DNA of 64,000 bases, from contig JAKELU010000001.1 of assembly GCA_022760735.1 (NCBI GenBank), forward strand, positions 2,383 through 66,382. Reading direction: 5' to 3'. Position numbers and translations under genes: made by a program. How positions within the stretch are numbered: the first letter of the stretch is position 1; each line of letters opens with the position of its first letter. This stretch comes from Firmicutes bacterium FC7. GTDB lineage: Bacteria; Bacillota; Clostridia; Tissierellales; Tissierellaceae. The notes beneath the pieces are model-generated. The model made no database searches. It worked only from the letters and a program-made list of their open reading frames with translations, and was not told the origin of the DNA. Positions 22,559 through 31,153 of the stretch are shown here, in pieces.

Positions 22559-23314
22559 ATGTATTTATATATAATTAAGTTTAAAAATATGGATTTAATT
22601 AAGATAGGACTATCATCAAGTGATATGAGAATTACACAACTTATGAGAGCTTATAAGGATATAGCTGTTGATTTAGATAGTTCATTTAAAGTCACTGCCA
22701 AATTTGAGTACGATTTAAAGATGTTAGAAAAGCAACTTCTGAATGATTATATCGAGTATAAGATAGAGGATGAACAATTTAACAAAAGGATAGGATATAA
22801 AGAACTACGAAAAGGAATTATATTAAACTCAGTATTAGATGATATCAACTATAAAGCAAAAAAGTTCCCTAATAAGGAATTTAAGTTACATAAAGGTATT
22901 AAATTAGAGAGCAGTAAAACTTGGGAAGAAAAAAATAAAGAAATTCGAGAAAATAATAATAAAGTAAAAGAGAATTATTTGACTTTCTTAAAAGTCCATA
23001 AAGATAATATCTCTGAGATTACAATTAGGAATAATGGTGCTAAAGTTAAATTTTGTAATGTTAATACTATTGACGCAGAAAAAAAATATAGAGCTATAGG
23101 TATGAGTTTATCATTTAGTAGTGATTACAATATATGTAGTTTTTCGGTATCTTCAGCCAAATATTATGTGAAGTCTCAGGAACTTATATTTGATTTAGAG
23201 TGGCAATTAGATTTAGCAGATGTAGAAATACTTAACTGGTTCTTAAAAGATTTTTTTAAGACTATTTATTATATTAATCTAGATAATGTAAAGAAACTGA
23301 CAAATAATCTCTAA
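22559..23314 (+). CDS. T5orf172 / GIY-YIG-like domain protein, function unknown
   Basis: A 251-residue protein. Residues 1-95 look like the T5orf172 (MUG113) branch of the GIY-YIG fold: YLYIIKFKNMDLIKIGLSS, an Arg-rich helix DMRITQLMRAY, and LEKQLLNDYIEYKIEDEQF with the conserved Glu. The rest (95-251) is Lys-rich, then a beta-rich domain I do not recognise. The ribosome-binding site AAGGTGG is good. It is on the plus strand, isolated, AT-richer than neighbours and beside a decayed insertion sequence, so it may be horizontally acquired. Roles in such families include nuclease or phage-related functions; none can be assigned here. The 240 bases upstream hold no recognisable gene. Confidence 0.65.
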   Translation: MYLYIIKFKNMDLIKIGLSSSDMRITQLMRAYKDIAVDLDSSFKVTAKFEYDLKMLEKQLLNDYIEYKIEDEQFNKRIGYKELRKGIILNSVLDDINYKAKKFPNKEFKLHKGIKLESSKTWEEKNKEIRENNNKVKENYLTFLKVHKDNISEITIRNNGAKVKFCNVNTIDAEKKYRAIGMSLSFSSDYNICSFSVSSAKYYVKSQELIFDLEWQLDLADVEILNWFLKDFFKTIYYINLDNVKKLTNNL

Positions 23315-23517
23315 ATTTTTAGAGAGTCTGTAATAGTTTTGTGCTTATAAAGTTAATTTGCACTTAACTGCAAGAATTAAATATTTGATATTTGGAAATT
23401 AAAGGTACATTTATTTACTTTTTAGTTTCTCAAAATATTTTGATTTTATGCATTAAATTTGTAACTATTTGGAATAATTTAAAATGAGAATTTTATTCTC
23501 AAATGCGACTTTCTGAA

Positions 23518-23561
23518 AGAGACTATAGAAGGAAAGATGACTTTTCTTTTCTATAGTCTCT
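23518..23561. terminator. Strong inverted repeat/terminator beside the IS remnant
   Basis: A 13-bp perfect stem (agagactatagaa at 23518-23530 with ttctatagtctct at 23549-23561) followed by a T-rich run on the plus side. It can end the plus-strand gene 200 bases upstream. It also abuts the decayed transposase, so part of it could derive from the element's terminal sequence. Confidence 0.65.
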
Positions 23562-23589
23562 ATTTATTTTTAATGGTAACTGTCTATTC

Positions 23590-24595
23590 GACCTTCAAAG
23601 AAAATTATTTAGCTGGTTTAATATTTAGGTACCAATTTAGGTAACGCTGAGTCCATTTCTTTATATGCATTTTGACTTGCTAAATACAGCATTTTCTCTA
23701 AAGATTGATACGATTGAAATACTGACTTTGTCTTAGTGACTTTCCTTAATTGTCTATGGAATCCCTCTATTATATTTGTAGTATACATTATGGTCCGTAT
23801 CTCAATTGGGTATTTAAAGAATGTTGATAATACATCCCAATTTATTTCAGCGCATATGGGTATTTCTTACCCCATTTGCCTTCTAAGATTTTTAAATTCT
23901 CAAACGCAACATCTTCATTAACAGCTTTATATACATTTTAAAAATCTCTAGCAAATTCTTTTATATCTTTGTAACTAACATATTTGAAAGAATTTCTAAG
24001 CTGGTGTATTATACATCTTTGAATTTCTGCTTTTGGATAAGAACTTGAATCGCTTCTGTGAGTCCAGTTAATCCATCTACGCTAAATATTAAAATCTCTT
24101 CTACACCTCTATTTTTAAGATCATTTAATACTCCTAACCAAAATTTTGATGACTCATTCTCACCAATCCAGATCCCTATTACTTCTTTTAATCCATCTAA
24201 ATTGACTCCTAATACTACATAAGCTGCTTTACTCTTAATTTGACCATCTTCTCTTACTTTGTAATGGATAGCATCCATGAAGACGAAAGGATAGATGGGC
24301 TCTAAAGGTCTATTTTGCCATTCTTTAATTTATGGTAGCAAACTATCTGTTATTTTATTTACCATTTCTGCTGATAATTCAATTCCGTAGATATCTTTGA
24401 TTTGATCGTGAATATTTCTAGTTGACATACCCCTTGAATAAAGTGATATTACCTTTTCTTCTATTCCTGAGATGTCTCGTTTGTTCTTTGGAACTACTAT
24501 TGGTTCAAATTCTCCGTTTCTATCTCTAGGTATTTCTAGAGGTATTTCGCCAAATTGATTTTTAACAGTTTTTTCACCTAATTGTATAGTGTAAC
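23590..24595 (-). pseudogene. Decayed IS256-family transposase
   Basis: Conceptual minus-strand translation follows an IS256-type (mutator) transposase across the region but is broken repeatedly. The N-terminal part (FGEIPLEIPRDRNGEFEP and SLYSRGMSTRNIHDQI) ends at an in-frame TAA before IKEWQNRPLEPIYP. A 90-residue open piece (24009-24278: MDAIHYKV, GIWIGENESSKFWLGVLN, FSVDGLTGL) then shifts frame before RCIIHQLRNSFKYVSYKD. Further stops and shifts follow through the C-terminal part. About 70 N-terminal residues are absent. No intact terminal repeats or target duplication were identified, so the element is dead and probably old. Confidence 0.88.
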
Positions 24596-24663
24596 AAAAG
24601 AGATTTCCATAAAGAAATAGGGTATCAGAATACTCCTATATGGCTTAAAAAAGTAAATACTTA

Positions 24664-24696
24664 AAGAAAAAACAACCTTAGGAGTTGTTTTTTCTT
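24664..24696 (-). terminator. Terminator of the polyferredoxin gene
   Basis: A 13-bp perfect stem (aagaaaaaacaac with gttgttttttctt) and a seven-base loop, nine bases past the stop codon. The stem's own A/T runs supply the T tract on either strand. Confidence 0.8.
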
Positions 24697-24704
24697 ATAC
24701 ATAA

Positions 24705-25436
24705 TTATTCATTTACTTCTTGCTTCAAGGATAATATACCAATAGGACAATTAACTACACAAGTAGAACATTTAATACAGTTTATATCATCAAACTGGTT
24801 GTTTTCATTGAAATTTAAATAAGGTTGCAATTGGAATGGGCACACTTTTTCACATAGTCCACAGCTTTTACATTTTTCTTTACTTTCTATTGTTATTTTT
24901 TTATTTGTTTTCCTTGTAACACCAAGTTTTCTACCTATCAAATAAGATATCTTTTGCATACTACCCATTGGACAGAACTGACACCAAGTTCTTGGATTTA
25001 CAACTATTGCAAAAAGGCCTCCAACTATCATAACCATTAAATAAGTATTAGAAAATATAGCTCCTAATTTATCTAAAAAATCATAAGTACCCCAAAAATG
25101 AACTATACTTAATATCCTTCGGATAAAATTCCACATAAAAAATATTAAAAACACAAGTATTGTATATTTAGATTTAAATATTTGAGGAATCTTTTTATTC
25201 TTACTAATTGGTAATAGTAGTGAATCGAAGAAACTTCCATGAGGACATATGTTGCCACACCAGTACCTTCCAGAGAAAAATGACGTTATTATAAGTCCTG
25301 TCATAATTAGTACAACTAACAGCCCAATCTTCGGTTCCCACTGTCCCCCAATGGCAACTAATACTGTAAAAATGCAACCATACTTTCTTAAATTTGTAAA
25401 AGTACGATTAGTTTTTATATAGTATTGCTTCTTCAT
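24705..25436 (-). CDS. Membrane polyferredoxin, NapH/4Fe-4S binding family
   Basis: About 243 residues with four membrane segments. Two cytoplasmic Cys motifs typical of NapH-like electron carriers flank the helices (CGNICPHG and CQFCPMG). The C-terminus has two ferredoxin-type [4Fe-4S] motifs (CKSCGLCEKVCP and CIKCSTCVVNCP). It should pass electrons between a quinol or flavin donor and an unidentified partner; no reductase is adjacent. The start codon is uncertain: ATG at 25436 is preferred because an AAAGGA site precedes it, but ATG at 25463 is possible. Confidence 0.85.
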   Translation of the reverse strand: MKKQYYIKTNRTFTNLRKYGCIFTVLVAIGGQWEPKIGLLVVLIMTGLIITSFFSGRYWCGNICPHGSFFDSLLLPISKNKKIPQIFKSKYTILVFLIFFMWNFIRRILSIVHFWGTYDFLDKLGAIFSNTYLMVMIVGGLFAIVVNPRTWCQFCPMGSMQKISYLIGRKLGVTRKTNKKITIESKEKCKSCGLCEKVCPFQLQPYLNFNENNQFDDINCIKCSTCVVNCPIGILSLKQEVNE

Positions 25437-25558
25437 ATCAAGTATCATCCTTTCATATGTCATTTTCTATATACCCCCCACAGGTATATTATTAGTATAT
25501 GAAGTGATGATAGAAAAGTCAATATGTAAATAAAATATAATATTTCTAAATTTATTAC

Positions 25559-25587
25559 TTGCTAAATATTTTTAATTGTGTTATACT
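25559..25587 (+). promoter_or_regulatory. Promoter of the cold-shock gene
   Basis: TTGCTA (25559-25564), 17 bases, TATACT (25582-25587). The resulting leader is about 120 bases, the length expected of csp mRNAs, whose 5' ends fold into a temperature-sensitive structure. Confidence 0.55.
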
Positions 25588-25713
25588 TAAGCATAACTTA
25601 AATGAAGAGTAAATAGTAGCACAAATGAATTTATATACCTTTATATGTGTATCTAAAATTGTTAGTTGCAATATTGAAGTAATTTAAGAAATAAAAATTA
25701 GGAGGTACACATA

Positions 25714-25914
25714 ATGAAGGGTACTGTTAAATGGTTTAACGCAGAAAAAGGATTTGGATTTATTACTGGGAAAGACGGAAATGATGTTTTCGCACACTTC
25801 TCACAAATTCAAAAAGAAGGTTTCAAATCATTAGAAGAAGGCCAAAACGTTGAATTCGATGTAGTTCAAGGTCAAAAAGGTCTTCAAGCTGAAAATATTT
25901 CTATTATTGATTAA
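25714..25914 (+). CDS. cspA: Cold-shock domain protein
   Basis: A 66-residue CspA-type RNA chaperone made of one OB fold. RNP1 (KGFGFITG) and RNP2 ([10 protein letters not shown]) are intact, and the start [14 protein letters not shown] is standard. AGGAGG precedes the ATG. It is monocistronic, with a long leader and a strong terminator. Confidence 0.97.
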   Translation: MKGTVKWFNAEKGFGFITGKDGNDVFAHFSQIQKEGFKSLEEGQNVEFDVVQGQKGLQAENISIID

Positions 25915-25930
25915 TAATAACGGATATTTT

Positions 25931-25960
25931 ACCCCTAGAATTAAATTCTAGGGGTTTTTT
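25931..25960 (+). terminator. Terminator of the cold-shock gene
   Basis: The stem acccctagaat/attctaggggt with a three-base loop is followed directly by a six-T run: a classic intrinsic terminator 16 bases past the stop. Confidence 0.92.
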
Positions 25961-26060
25961 ATTACTCAACTCTTTTTAAAAACAACCGTAAAACTGACAT
26001 AATCAAAGTAAAAGAGTTATTTTATAATACTAATTGAATTTACTACTTAATAAGAAGATA

Positions 26061-26645
26061 TTACCTACTCGTATAATCATTTACATACTCAGTGATTATT
26101 AATGGTGATTTAGCACTTATTATATTAATTTTTTCATCCTTATCTGTTTCTAACACTAATAAGGAGAAGCCTTCAACATTTCTTTCTCCATGATTATCTA
26201 TTGATAAGACAAAATCATTCATAGAAAATATAGTAACTATCTGTGATCCTTTAAGAGTGTACTCGTCTCCTTGGTTTAGAATTTGCATCTTTGCAAGACT
26301 TCCACTCTTTACTATGAAATTGTAATCTCTGCAATCCAGAGTATTTTTTGAATAAGTAGTCCATGAACCATCAAAATACTCTACTTCATACTTATCTAAT
26401 TCTCTATTATATAATCTTTCATGATATAAGCTTAGTTTCCCCTCTAGAGGAAGTATATATCTTTGATAACCAGTAAAGTCTGAAAATTTTGATTCAGTAG
26501 ATGTAAAAGTAGCTGATGAAACTCTCCATATGAAATTTCTCTCAGAAAAAACTGCCTCCTCTGGGTATATTGCTAATTGAGTAGTTTCTCCACCAGCCCA
26601 TTTCGTGGTTATAAAATCTTCTTTCTTGATAATTTTCTCTTTCAT
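26061..26645 (-). CDS. hutD: HutD family protein
   Basis: About 194 residues of the HutD cupin-like family, which accompanies histidine-utilisation genes; in Pseudomonas it is thought to limit hut operon activity. The hallmark N-terminus (KKEDFITTKWAGGETTQLAIYP, then FIWRVSSATFTSTESKFSDF) is clear. Last gene of the gltS-ftcD-cyclodeaminase-hutD run, 15 bases after the cyclodeaminase gene. The start is ambiguous between 26657 and 26645; the latter leaves room for an AAGGG site. Confidence 0.88.
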   Translation of the reverse strand: MKEKIIKKEDFITTKWAGGETTQLAIYPEEAVFSERNFIWRVSSATFTSTESKFSDFTGYQRYILPLEGKLSLYHERLYNRELDKYEVEYFDGSWTTYSKNTLDCRDYNFIVKSGSLAKMQILNQGDEYTLKGSQIVTIFSMNDFVLSIDNHGERNVEGFSLLVLETDKDEKINIISAKSPLIITEYVNDYTSR

Positions 26646-26660
26646 AATTAGCTTCATCCC

Positions 26661-27224
26661 TTAACCTATTTTTAATTCTTGTATAGCCTTTTTAAACTCG
26701 TTAATCTTAGCTTCATCTTTTACAAGCGGCAAATTTGCTTCTATATTCATTAAGCATCCATTAGTTCCAATTTTAGCAAGTTCGTATCCTATTACTAAAT
26801 CAGAATGGCAGTTAGGATTTGTCTTGCCTTCTAATTCAATACCAATATCATAAACTCTTCTACATAGTTTTGCATTTTCCATTGGTGAAGTAGCACCAAC
26901 TATTCCTGCATTTGCAATAGCTTGTTTTCTAATTTCTTTTTCTTCTTCAGTTTCTTTAGGTAATTTATATGCATCTCTAATAATACCATATGCATTTGCA
27001 TCATTTACTACGCCAGCAAGTAACTTATCTCTTAGCTCCTCTAACTCCTTAGCATACTCTAATTGTTTTTCAGGCGCAATACCAAAATCCTTTTTTGTAG
27101 ATAGTTTGCAAACCATGCCTATAAGTCCACAAGCTTTAGCTCCAGCAAGAGCTGATGCACTACCTCCACCTACTGTTACATCATCTGTATCTAAGATTAA
27201 GTCTAATACTTCTTTAAAGTCCAT
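26661..27224 (-). CDS. fchA: Formimidoyltetrahydrofolate cyclodeaminase family protein
   Basis: A 187-residue single-domain FTCD_C protein. It converts 5-formimino-THF to methenyl-THF plus ammonia, the step after formiminoglutamate transfer. The conserved TVGGGSASALAGAKACGLIGMVCKL segment lies at residues 16-40, and the remaining helices match the family. The start at 27224 has GGAGG seven bases upstream. It follows ftcD after a 108-base gap containing a long hairpin. Confidence 0.92.
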   Translation of the reverse strand: MDFKEVLDLILDTDDVTVGGGSASALAGAKACGLIGMVCKLSTKKDFGIAPEKQLEYAKELEELRDKLLAGVVNDANAYGIIRDAYKLPKETEEEKEIRKQAIANAGIVGATSPMENAKLCRRVYDIGIELEGKTNPNCHSDLVIGYELAKIGTNGCLMNIEANLPLVKDEAKINEFKKAIQELKIG

Positions 27225-27275
27225 ATAATTTCCTCCGTTCTTAAATTTATGCGTCATCAATTATCACCTAAATGA

Positions 27276-27317
27276 ATACAATTAAAGACCCGCTTAAAAG
27301 TGAGTCTTTAATTGTAT
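27276..27317 (-). other. Intra-operon hairpin between ftcD and the cyclodeaminase gene
   Basis: A perfect 14-bp stem (atacaattaaagac with gtctttaattgtat) around a 14-base loop, 16 bases after the ftcD stop. No T run follows it on the minus strand, so it probably acts as an mRNA-stability or processing structure, or a weak attenuator, that sets the ratio of upstream to downstream products. Confidence 0.7.
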
Positions 27318-27332
27318 CTTTATAAATCTTTT

Positions 27333-28232
27333 CTATTGTTGGTCTAACAATCTTTTTTCTAGAATTTGATCCAAGCTAAAGTTTTCTATTTGTAGATAGT
27401 ACTCTGCAACGTCAAGTAAAGATTTCATAGGAACAGTACCGATAACTTCACTGCCTACTACATTTACTCCATATCTTCTTGCTTCCATCTTTACCATTTC
27501 AAAAGCTTGATAAACTGCTGATTTTTCATAGTTAACTAGATTCATTGAAACTTGAGTTTGATTTCTTTCTTCTAGCTTTAACCCTATAGCTTTTACATAT
27601 CTTAATCCACCGCCAATGTGTCTTACTCTTTTTGCGATTTTATTTGCAATTTCCACATCTGGTGTATCTAAATTTATATTAAATGCTACTAGTGGAACTC
27701 TAGCACCTACTGCTGTGCATCCACTCTTTACATTCATTTCTTGAGGACCAAAATCTGGCTTCCACTCTTCTTCTTTAATTTTTTCAAAGAAACCTTCATA
27801 TTGACCTTTTCTAACATCTGCAAGATTTTTTCTTGCTGGTGTGGATGCTGCATCTTCATATAGATATACTGGAATTCCCCAGCTTCCTATTTCAGCACCT
27901 ACTTCTTTTGCAATTTCCACGCACTCAGTAATTGTTACATTTGATACAGGTGTAAATGGAATAACATCTGTTGCTCCCATTCTAGGATGGGCACCCTCAT
28001 GCTTTGACATATCTATAAGTTCTGCAGCTTTTTTTGCTGTATTAATAGCAGCTTCCTTTACTTGCTCAGGAGTACCTATCATTGTAAGAACTGTTCTATT
28101 GTGATCCTTATCTGATGAATAGTCTAATATTATAACTCCTTCGACTTTTCTAGCTTCATCTATTATTTTTTCTACAATCTCCTCATCTCTACCTTCACTA
28201 AAATTCGGAACACATTCCATTAGTTTTTTCAT
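27333..28232 (-). CDS. ftcD: Glutamate formimidoyltransferase
   Basis: A 299-residue single-domain enzyme moving the formimino group from N-formimino-L-glutamate to tetrahydrofolate, yielding glutamate. ECVPNFSEGRDEEIVEKI, the DHNRTVLTMIG strand, EGAHPRMGATDVIPF (catalytic His) and the RHIGGGLRYVKAIGL block match FTCD_N. Together with the cyclodeaminase it makes the two-protein bacterial equivalent of mammalian FTCD. hutH, hutU and hutI are not in the window. Confidence 0.96.
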   Translation of the reverse strand: MKKLMECVPNFSEGRDEEIVEKIIDEARKVEGVIILDYSSDKDHNRTVLTMIGTPEQVKEAAINTAKKAAELIDMSKHEGAHPRMGATDVIPFTPVSNVTITECVEIAKEVGAEIGSWGIPVYLYEDAASTPARKNLADVRKGQYEGFFEKIKEEEWKPDFGPQEMNVKSGCTAVGARVPLVAFNINLDTPDVEIANKIAKRVRHIGGGLRYVKAIGLKLEERNQTQVSMNLVNYEKSAVYQAFEMVKMEARRYGVNVVGSEVIGTVPMKSLLDVAEYYLQIENFSLDQILEKRLLDQQ

Positions 28233-28253
28233 ATTATCTCCTCCTAATTGTCA

Positions 28254-29492
28254 TTACAATATACTTTCAACAAAAGTCTTAATAAACCAGATAGTTTGTG
28301 GTTGATAAATAATATCTACTAAAAATGCTCCAACTATCGGAACTATCATCATAGCCTTTCTGCTCATTCCATATCTTTCATTAACAGCAGTCATATTAAC
28401 TATTGCAGAAGGAGTAGCCCCTAGTCCATGACCACATAGACCTGCGCACATAACGGCTGCATCATAGTTTTTACCTAGTATTCTAAATACTACAAAGTAA
28501 GCTAGTAATATCATCATGACTACTTGAGCAAAAACTACTATTAAAACTCCACCTATTAATCCAGCTAATTCCCAAAGCTTTAGAGTCATAAGAGCTAGTG
28601 ATAAATAAAGGTTTAGCATTACATTTCCAATTTCATCAACTAAAGTAAAATCAAACTTATAGAAATTGAATTTCTCATTTGCGTTTCGAAGGATTACAGC
28701 TACAAACATAGCACCTACATAAGTAGGGAATCCCATGTTTATTATGTCGCTAATCCATTTAGATATAATAGTTCCTATAGCCATACAAATAATTATAGCA
28801 GATACATTTTTAATTATATCAAGAGAGCTTAATTTCTCACCTATGCCTACATTAATTTCAGTAACAGATGTATCAAAAGCATCGTCCTCATCTGGTCTTA
28901 GATTATATTTTTCTATAAGTCTTCTACCTAATGGTCCTCCAACAAGTACGGCTGTTATAAGCCCAAAAGTTGCTGCTGCTGCCCCAACTAACGGTGCTAC
29001 ATCATACCCCATTTCAGCAAAAGTAGTTCCATATGAAAGTGCTGCTCCATGACCACCTATCATAGAAATAGCGCTAGCAAGCAAAGCATATGGTGCCTCT
29101 AAGCCTATTACTTTAGAAACTCCTATACCTAATATATTTTGAAGTATTGATATAATTCCTGCTACAAGCCAGTATACGACTAATAGCTTTCCACCTTTCT
29201 TTAATAATTTAAAGCTTGCACCTAGTCCTACTGTTGTAAAGAATGCTAACATGAAAGTGTCTTGAAAAATGTTGTCAAACTTAAAATTAAAAGTATTAGT
29301 TGAATAACCAGCCCAAGTAATAAACATGAAAATGAATCCACCAATAACTGGCGCCGGAATACAGTATTTCTCAAGTATTTTTACTTTATTTTTTACATAA
29401 TATCCTAAAAGTAATAATATTGCGGCAAAAGCTAATGTTACAGCTGAATTCACATTAATTACGGTAATACCATCGACAAATTCAAAGCCCAT
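28254..29492 (-). CDS. gltS: Sodium/glutamate symporter
   Basis: A 412-residue GltS (ESS family) transporter with about 10-12 membrane helices and the paired re-entrant loop motifs (SMIGGHGAALSYG at residues 142-154 and CAGLCGHGLGATPSAIVNM near 350). It imports glutamate with Na+. First gene of a run with ftcD, the cyclodeaminase gene and hutD. It has a 170-base leader from a sigma-54 promoter and an AGGAGG ribosome-binding site. Confidence 0.95.
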   Translation of the reverse strand: MGFEFVDGITVINVNSAVTLAFAAILLLLGYYVKNKVKILEKYCIPAPVIGGFIFMFITWAGYSTNTFNFKFDNIFQDTFMLAFFTTVGLGASFKLLKKGGKLLVVYWLVAGIISILQNILGIGVSKVIGLEAPYALLASAISMIGGHGAALSYGTTFAEMGYDVAPLVGAAAATFGLITAVLVGGPLGRRLIEKYNLRPDEDDAFDTSVTEINVGIGEKLSSLDIIKNVSAIIICMAIGTIISKWISDIINMGFPTYVGAMFVAVILRNANEKFNFYKFDFTLVDEIGNVMLNLYLSLALMTLKLWELAGLIGGVLIVVFAQVVMMILLAYFVVFRILGKNYDAAVMCAGLCGHGLGATPSAIVNMTAVNERYGMSRKAMMIVPIVGAFLVDIIYQPQTIWFIKTFVESIL

Positions 29493-29670
29493 GAAATAAC
29501 CTCCTATTGTTTTAAAATTATAAGTGTTTTTAAATATTGGGTCCTAGCGTAAGCTGTTATATCAGTAGGAACATTCAATTTTTAAATCCAGAAAATTATA
29601 AATAAGCTCCTCCTTTCATCAGATTTTTCGTATTAATTAATACCTCCTACTAACATGTTGAATACTTATA

Positions 29671-29688
29671 TTGCATAATTCATGCCAA
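29671..29688 (-). promoter_or_regulatory. Sigma-54 (-24/-12) promoter of the gltS-ftcD operon
   Basis: The minus strand reads TTGGCATGAATTATGCAA: GG and GC dinucleotides exactly 10 bases apart, with a TTGGCAYG -24 element and an ATGCA -12 element (one mismatch from TTGCA). Start expected near 29661. No competing sigma-A promoter was evident. The adjacent gene encodes an NtrC-type activator with GAFTGA, the sigma-54 contact loop, which supports the call. Confidence 0.82.
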
Positions 29689-29702
29689 CTTTGAAAACGT
29701 AT

Positions 29703-29727
29703 ACAAACCTGAATATTTCAGGCTTGT
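29703..29727. promoter_or_regulatory. Candidate activator-binding dyad upstream of the sigma-54 promoter
   Basis: A 25-bp inverted repeat with arms acaaacctgaa and ttcaggcttgt (one mismatch) around tat. It is centred at 29715, about 54 bases upstream of the predicted start, and has no terminator-like T run. It is a good candidate binding site for the neighbouring NtrC-type regulator, though closer to the promoter than most enhancers. Confidence 0.55.
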
Positions 29728-29769
29728 CCCCAAAAGTTTTATTAATTTACTTTGTTACCATGCAAAAAT

Positions 29770-29809
29770 AACCCTGCAAAATTTGCATGCCGGCAAATTT
29801 TGCAGGGTT
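29770..29809 (-). terminator. Terminator of the sensor kinase/activator operon
   Basis: A 17-bp perfect stem (aaccctgcaaaatttgc with gcaaattttgcagggtt), six-base loop, then ATTTTTG on the minus strand. It starts three bases after the regulator stop and isolates it from the gltS promoter. Confidence 0.93.
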
Positions 29810-29812
29810 GTT

Positions 29813-31153
29813 CTAAAGATCGTATTCTTTGATTTTATATCTTAGCGTTCTTTCTCCAATCCCTAAACTATCAGCAGTTCTCTTTCTATTTTGCTCATTA
29901 TTTTTAAGTGCAAATTCTATAACCTTCTTTTCTATTTCCTTCATATTTTCGCCTTCATAAATCTTTATATATTTTTTCCCTAACTCATTTCTTTTTGTAC
30001 TTTCCTGTGTATTAATAAATAGTAAGTCAGATTCAATATAATCAGAAGTACTCAAAAGAACAGCTCTTTGTATCATATTTTCTAACTCTCTAATATTTCC
30101 TTTAAAACTATAATTACTAAGAATTTCATAAGCTTGATCAGTAATTCCTTTAATTTTTTTATCGAAAGAAATATTATATTTGTCTATAAAGTAAGGTATT
30201 AAATATTTTAAATCCTCTATACGATCCCTTAAAGGAGGTGCTACTAAATTAATCACATTAATTCTATAATATAGATCTTCTCTAAAATTTCCTTTCTTTA
30301 CTTCCTCCCTTAAATTTCTATTTGTTATACAAATTATTCTTACATCAACTTTATATGTTCTTTCATCTCCAATTTGTCTAACTTCCTTATCTTGTAAGAA
30401 TCTTAAAAGCTTTGATTGCAGTCTTAAATCCATCTCTCCTATTTCATCAAGCAATAAAGTTCCCTTATCAGCTCTTCTTATAATACCAATCTCATCCTTA
30501 AAGGCTCCTGTAAATGCTCCTTTTTTATATCCAAAGAGCTCACTTTCCAAAAGATCACCTGGCATAGCTGCACAGTTTATAGCTACAAATGGCTTATCAG
30601 CACGTTTACTCGATGTATGTATTTTGTGAGCTATAAGCTCTTTACCTGTTCCACTTTCCCCAGTAATTAAAACTGTTGCATCAGTGTCTTTTATTTTATT
30701 AATGACATTAATGATCTCCTTTATATGTGGAGATTCTCCTATTATATCCTTTTTTATATGCCCCTCAAGAGTATTAATCTTTTGTGTCATTTCTAACTTT
30801 TCTACCGCTTTATTCAGTAATAATAACAACTGTTCACTGTCAATCGGCTTAGTTATAAAGTAATATGCTCCTGATTTTATTGCATTTATTGAATTTTCTA
30901 TTGTCGAATATGCAGTCATGATAATTATAATAGCTTGAGGATCTATCTTTAAAATCTTCTCCATTAGATCAAGTCCACTATCTTCTTTTAATCTTAAATC
31001 TAGAAGTACTAAAGAAATTCCTTCTCTTTTAAATATTTCTAGTGCTTCATTTGAATTGTCACTTGTAAAAACTTCAAAACTATCCCCTAAAAGAAAGTTT
31101 AGAGATCTTAGGATCTTTGGTTCATCATCAACTATTAAAAGTTTATTCTTCAT
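29813..31153 (-). CDS. NtrC-family sigma-54-dependent response regulator
   Basis: A 446-residue activator in three parts. The receiver domain (1-120) has an acidic pair (IVDDEP) and phospho-Asp in LVLLDLRLK. The AAA+ domain (about 140-370) has Walker A GESGTGKE, GAFTGA for sigma-54 contact, and Walker B LLLDEIGEM. A Fis-type helix-turn-helix ends the protein (NRKRTADSLGIGERTLRYKIKEY). It overlaps the upstream kinase gene by 11 bases, forming a two-component pair. The likely target is the sigma-54 promoter of gltS immediately downstream; whether it has others is unknown. Confidence 0.95.
   Translation of the reverse strand: MKNKLLIVDDEPKILRSLNFLLGDSFEVFTSDNSNEALEIFKREGISLVLLDLRLKEDSGLDLMEKILKIDPQAIIIIMTAYSTIENSINAIKSGAYYFITKPIDSEQLLLLLNKAVEKLEMTQKINTLEGHIKKDIIGESPHIKEIINVINKIKDTDATVLITGESGTGKELIAHKIHTSSKRADKPFVAINCAAMPGDLLESELFGYKKGAFTGAFKDEIGIIRRADKGTLLLDEIGEMDLRLQSKLLRFLQDKEVRQIGDERTYKVDVRIICITNRNLREEVKKGNFREDLYYRINVINLVAPPLRDRIEDLKYLIPYFIDKYNISFDKKIKGITDQAYEILSNYSFKGNIRELENMIQRAVLLSTSDYIESDLLFINTQESTKRNELGKKYIKIYEGENMKEIEKKVIEFALKNNEQNRKRTADSLGIGERTLRYKIKEYDL

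Noticed and set aside
24009-24278. Stand-alone 89-residue transposase-like gene
   Set aside because: It is one open piece of a larger IS256 transposase; the reading continues in other frames on both sides, so it is not a separate gene.
25968-26018. Inverted repeat aactctttt/aaaagagtt as terminator of the hutD operon
   Set aside because: The loop is over 30 bases and the stem is almost all A/T, so it is not a convincing terminator.
29493-29640. Riboswitch in the gltS leader
   Set aside because: Only a short tccta/tagga stem is visible and no known riboswitch motif is present.
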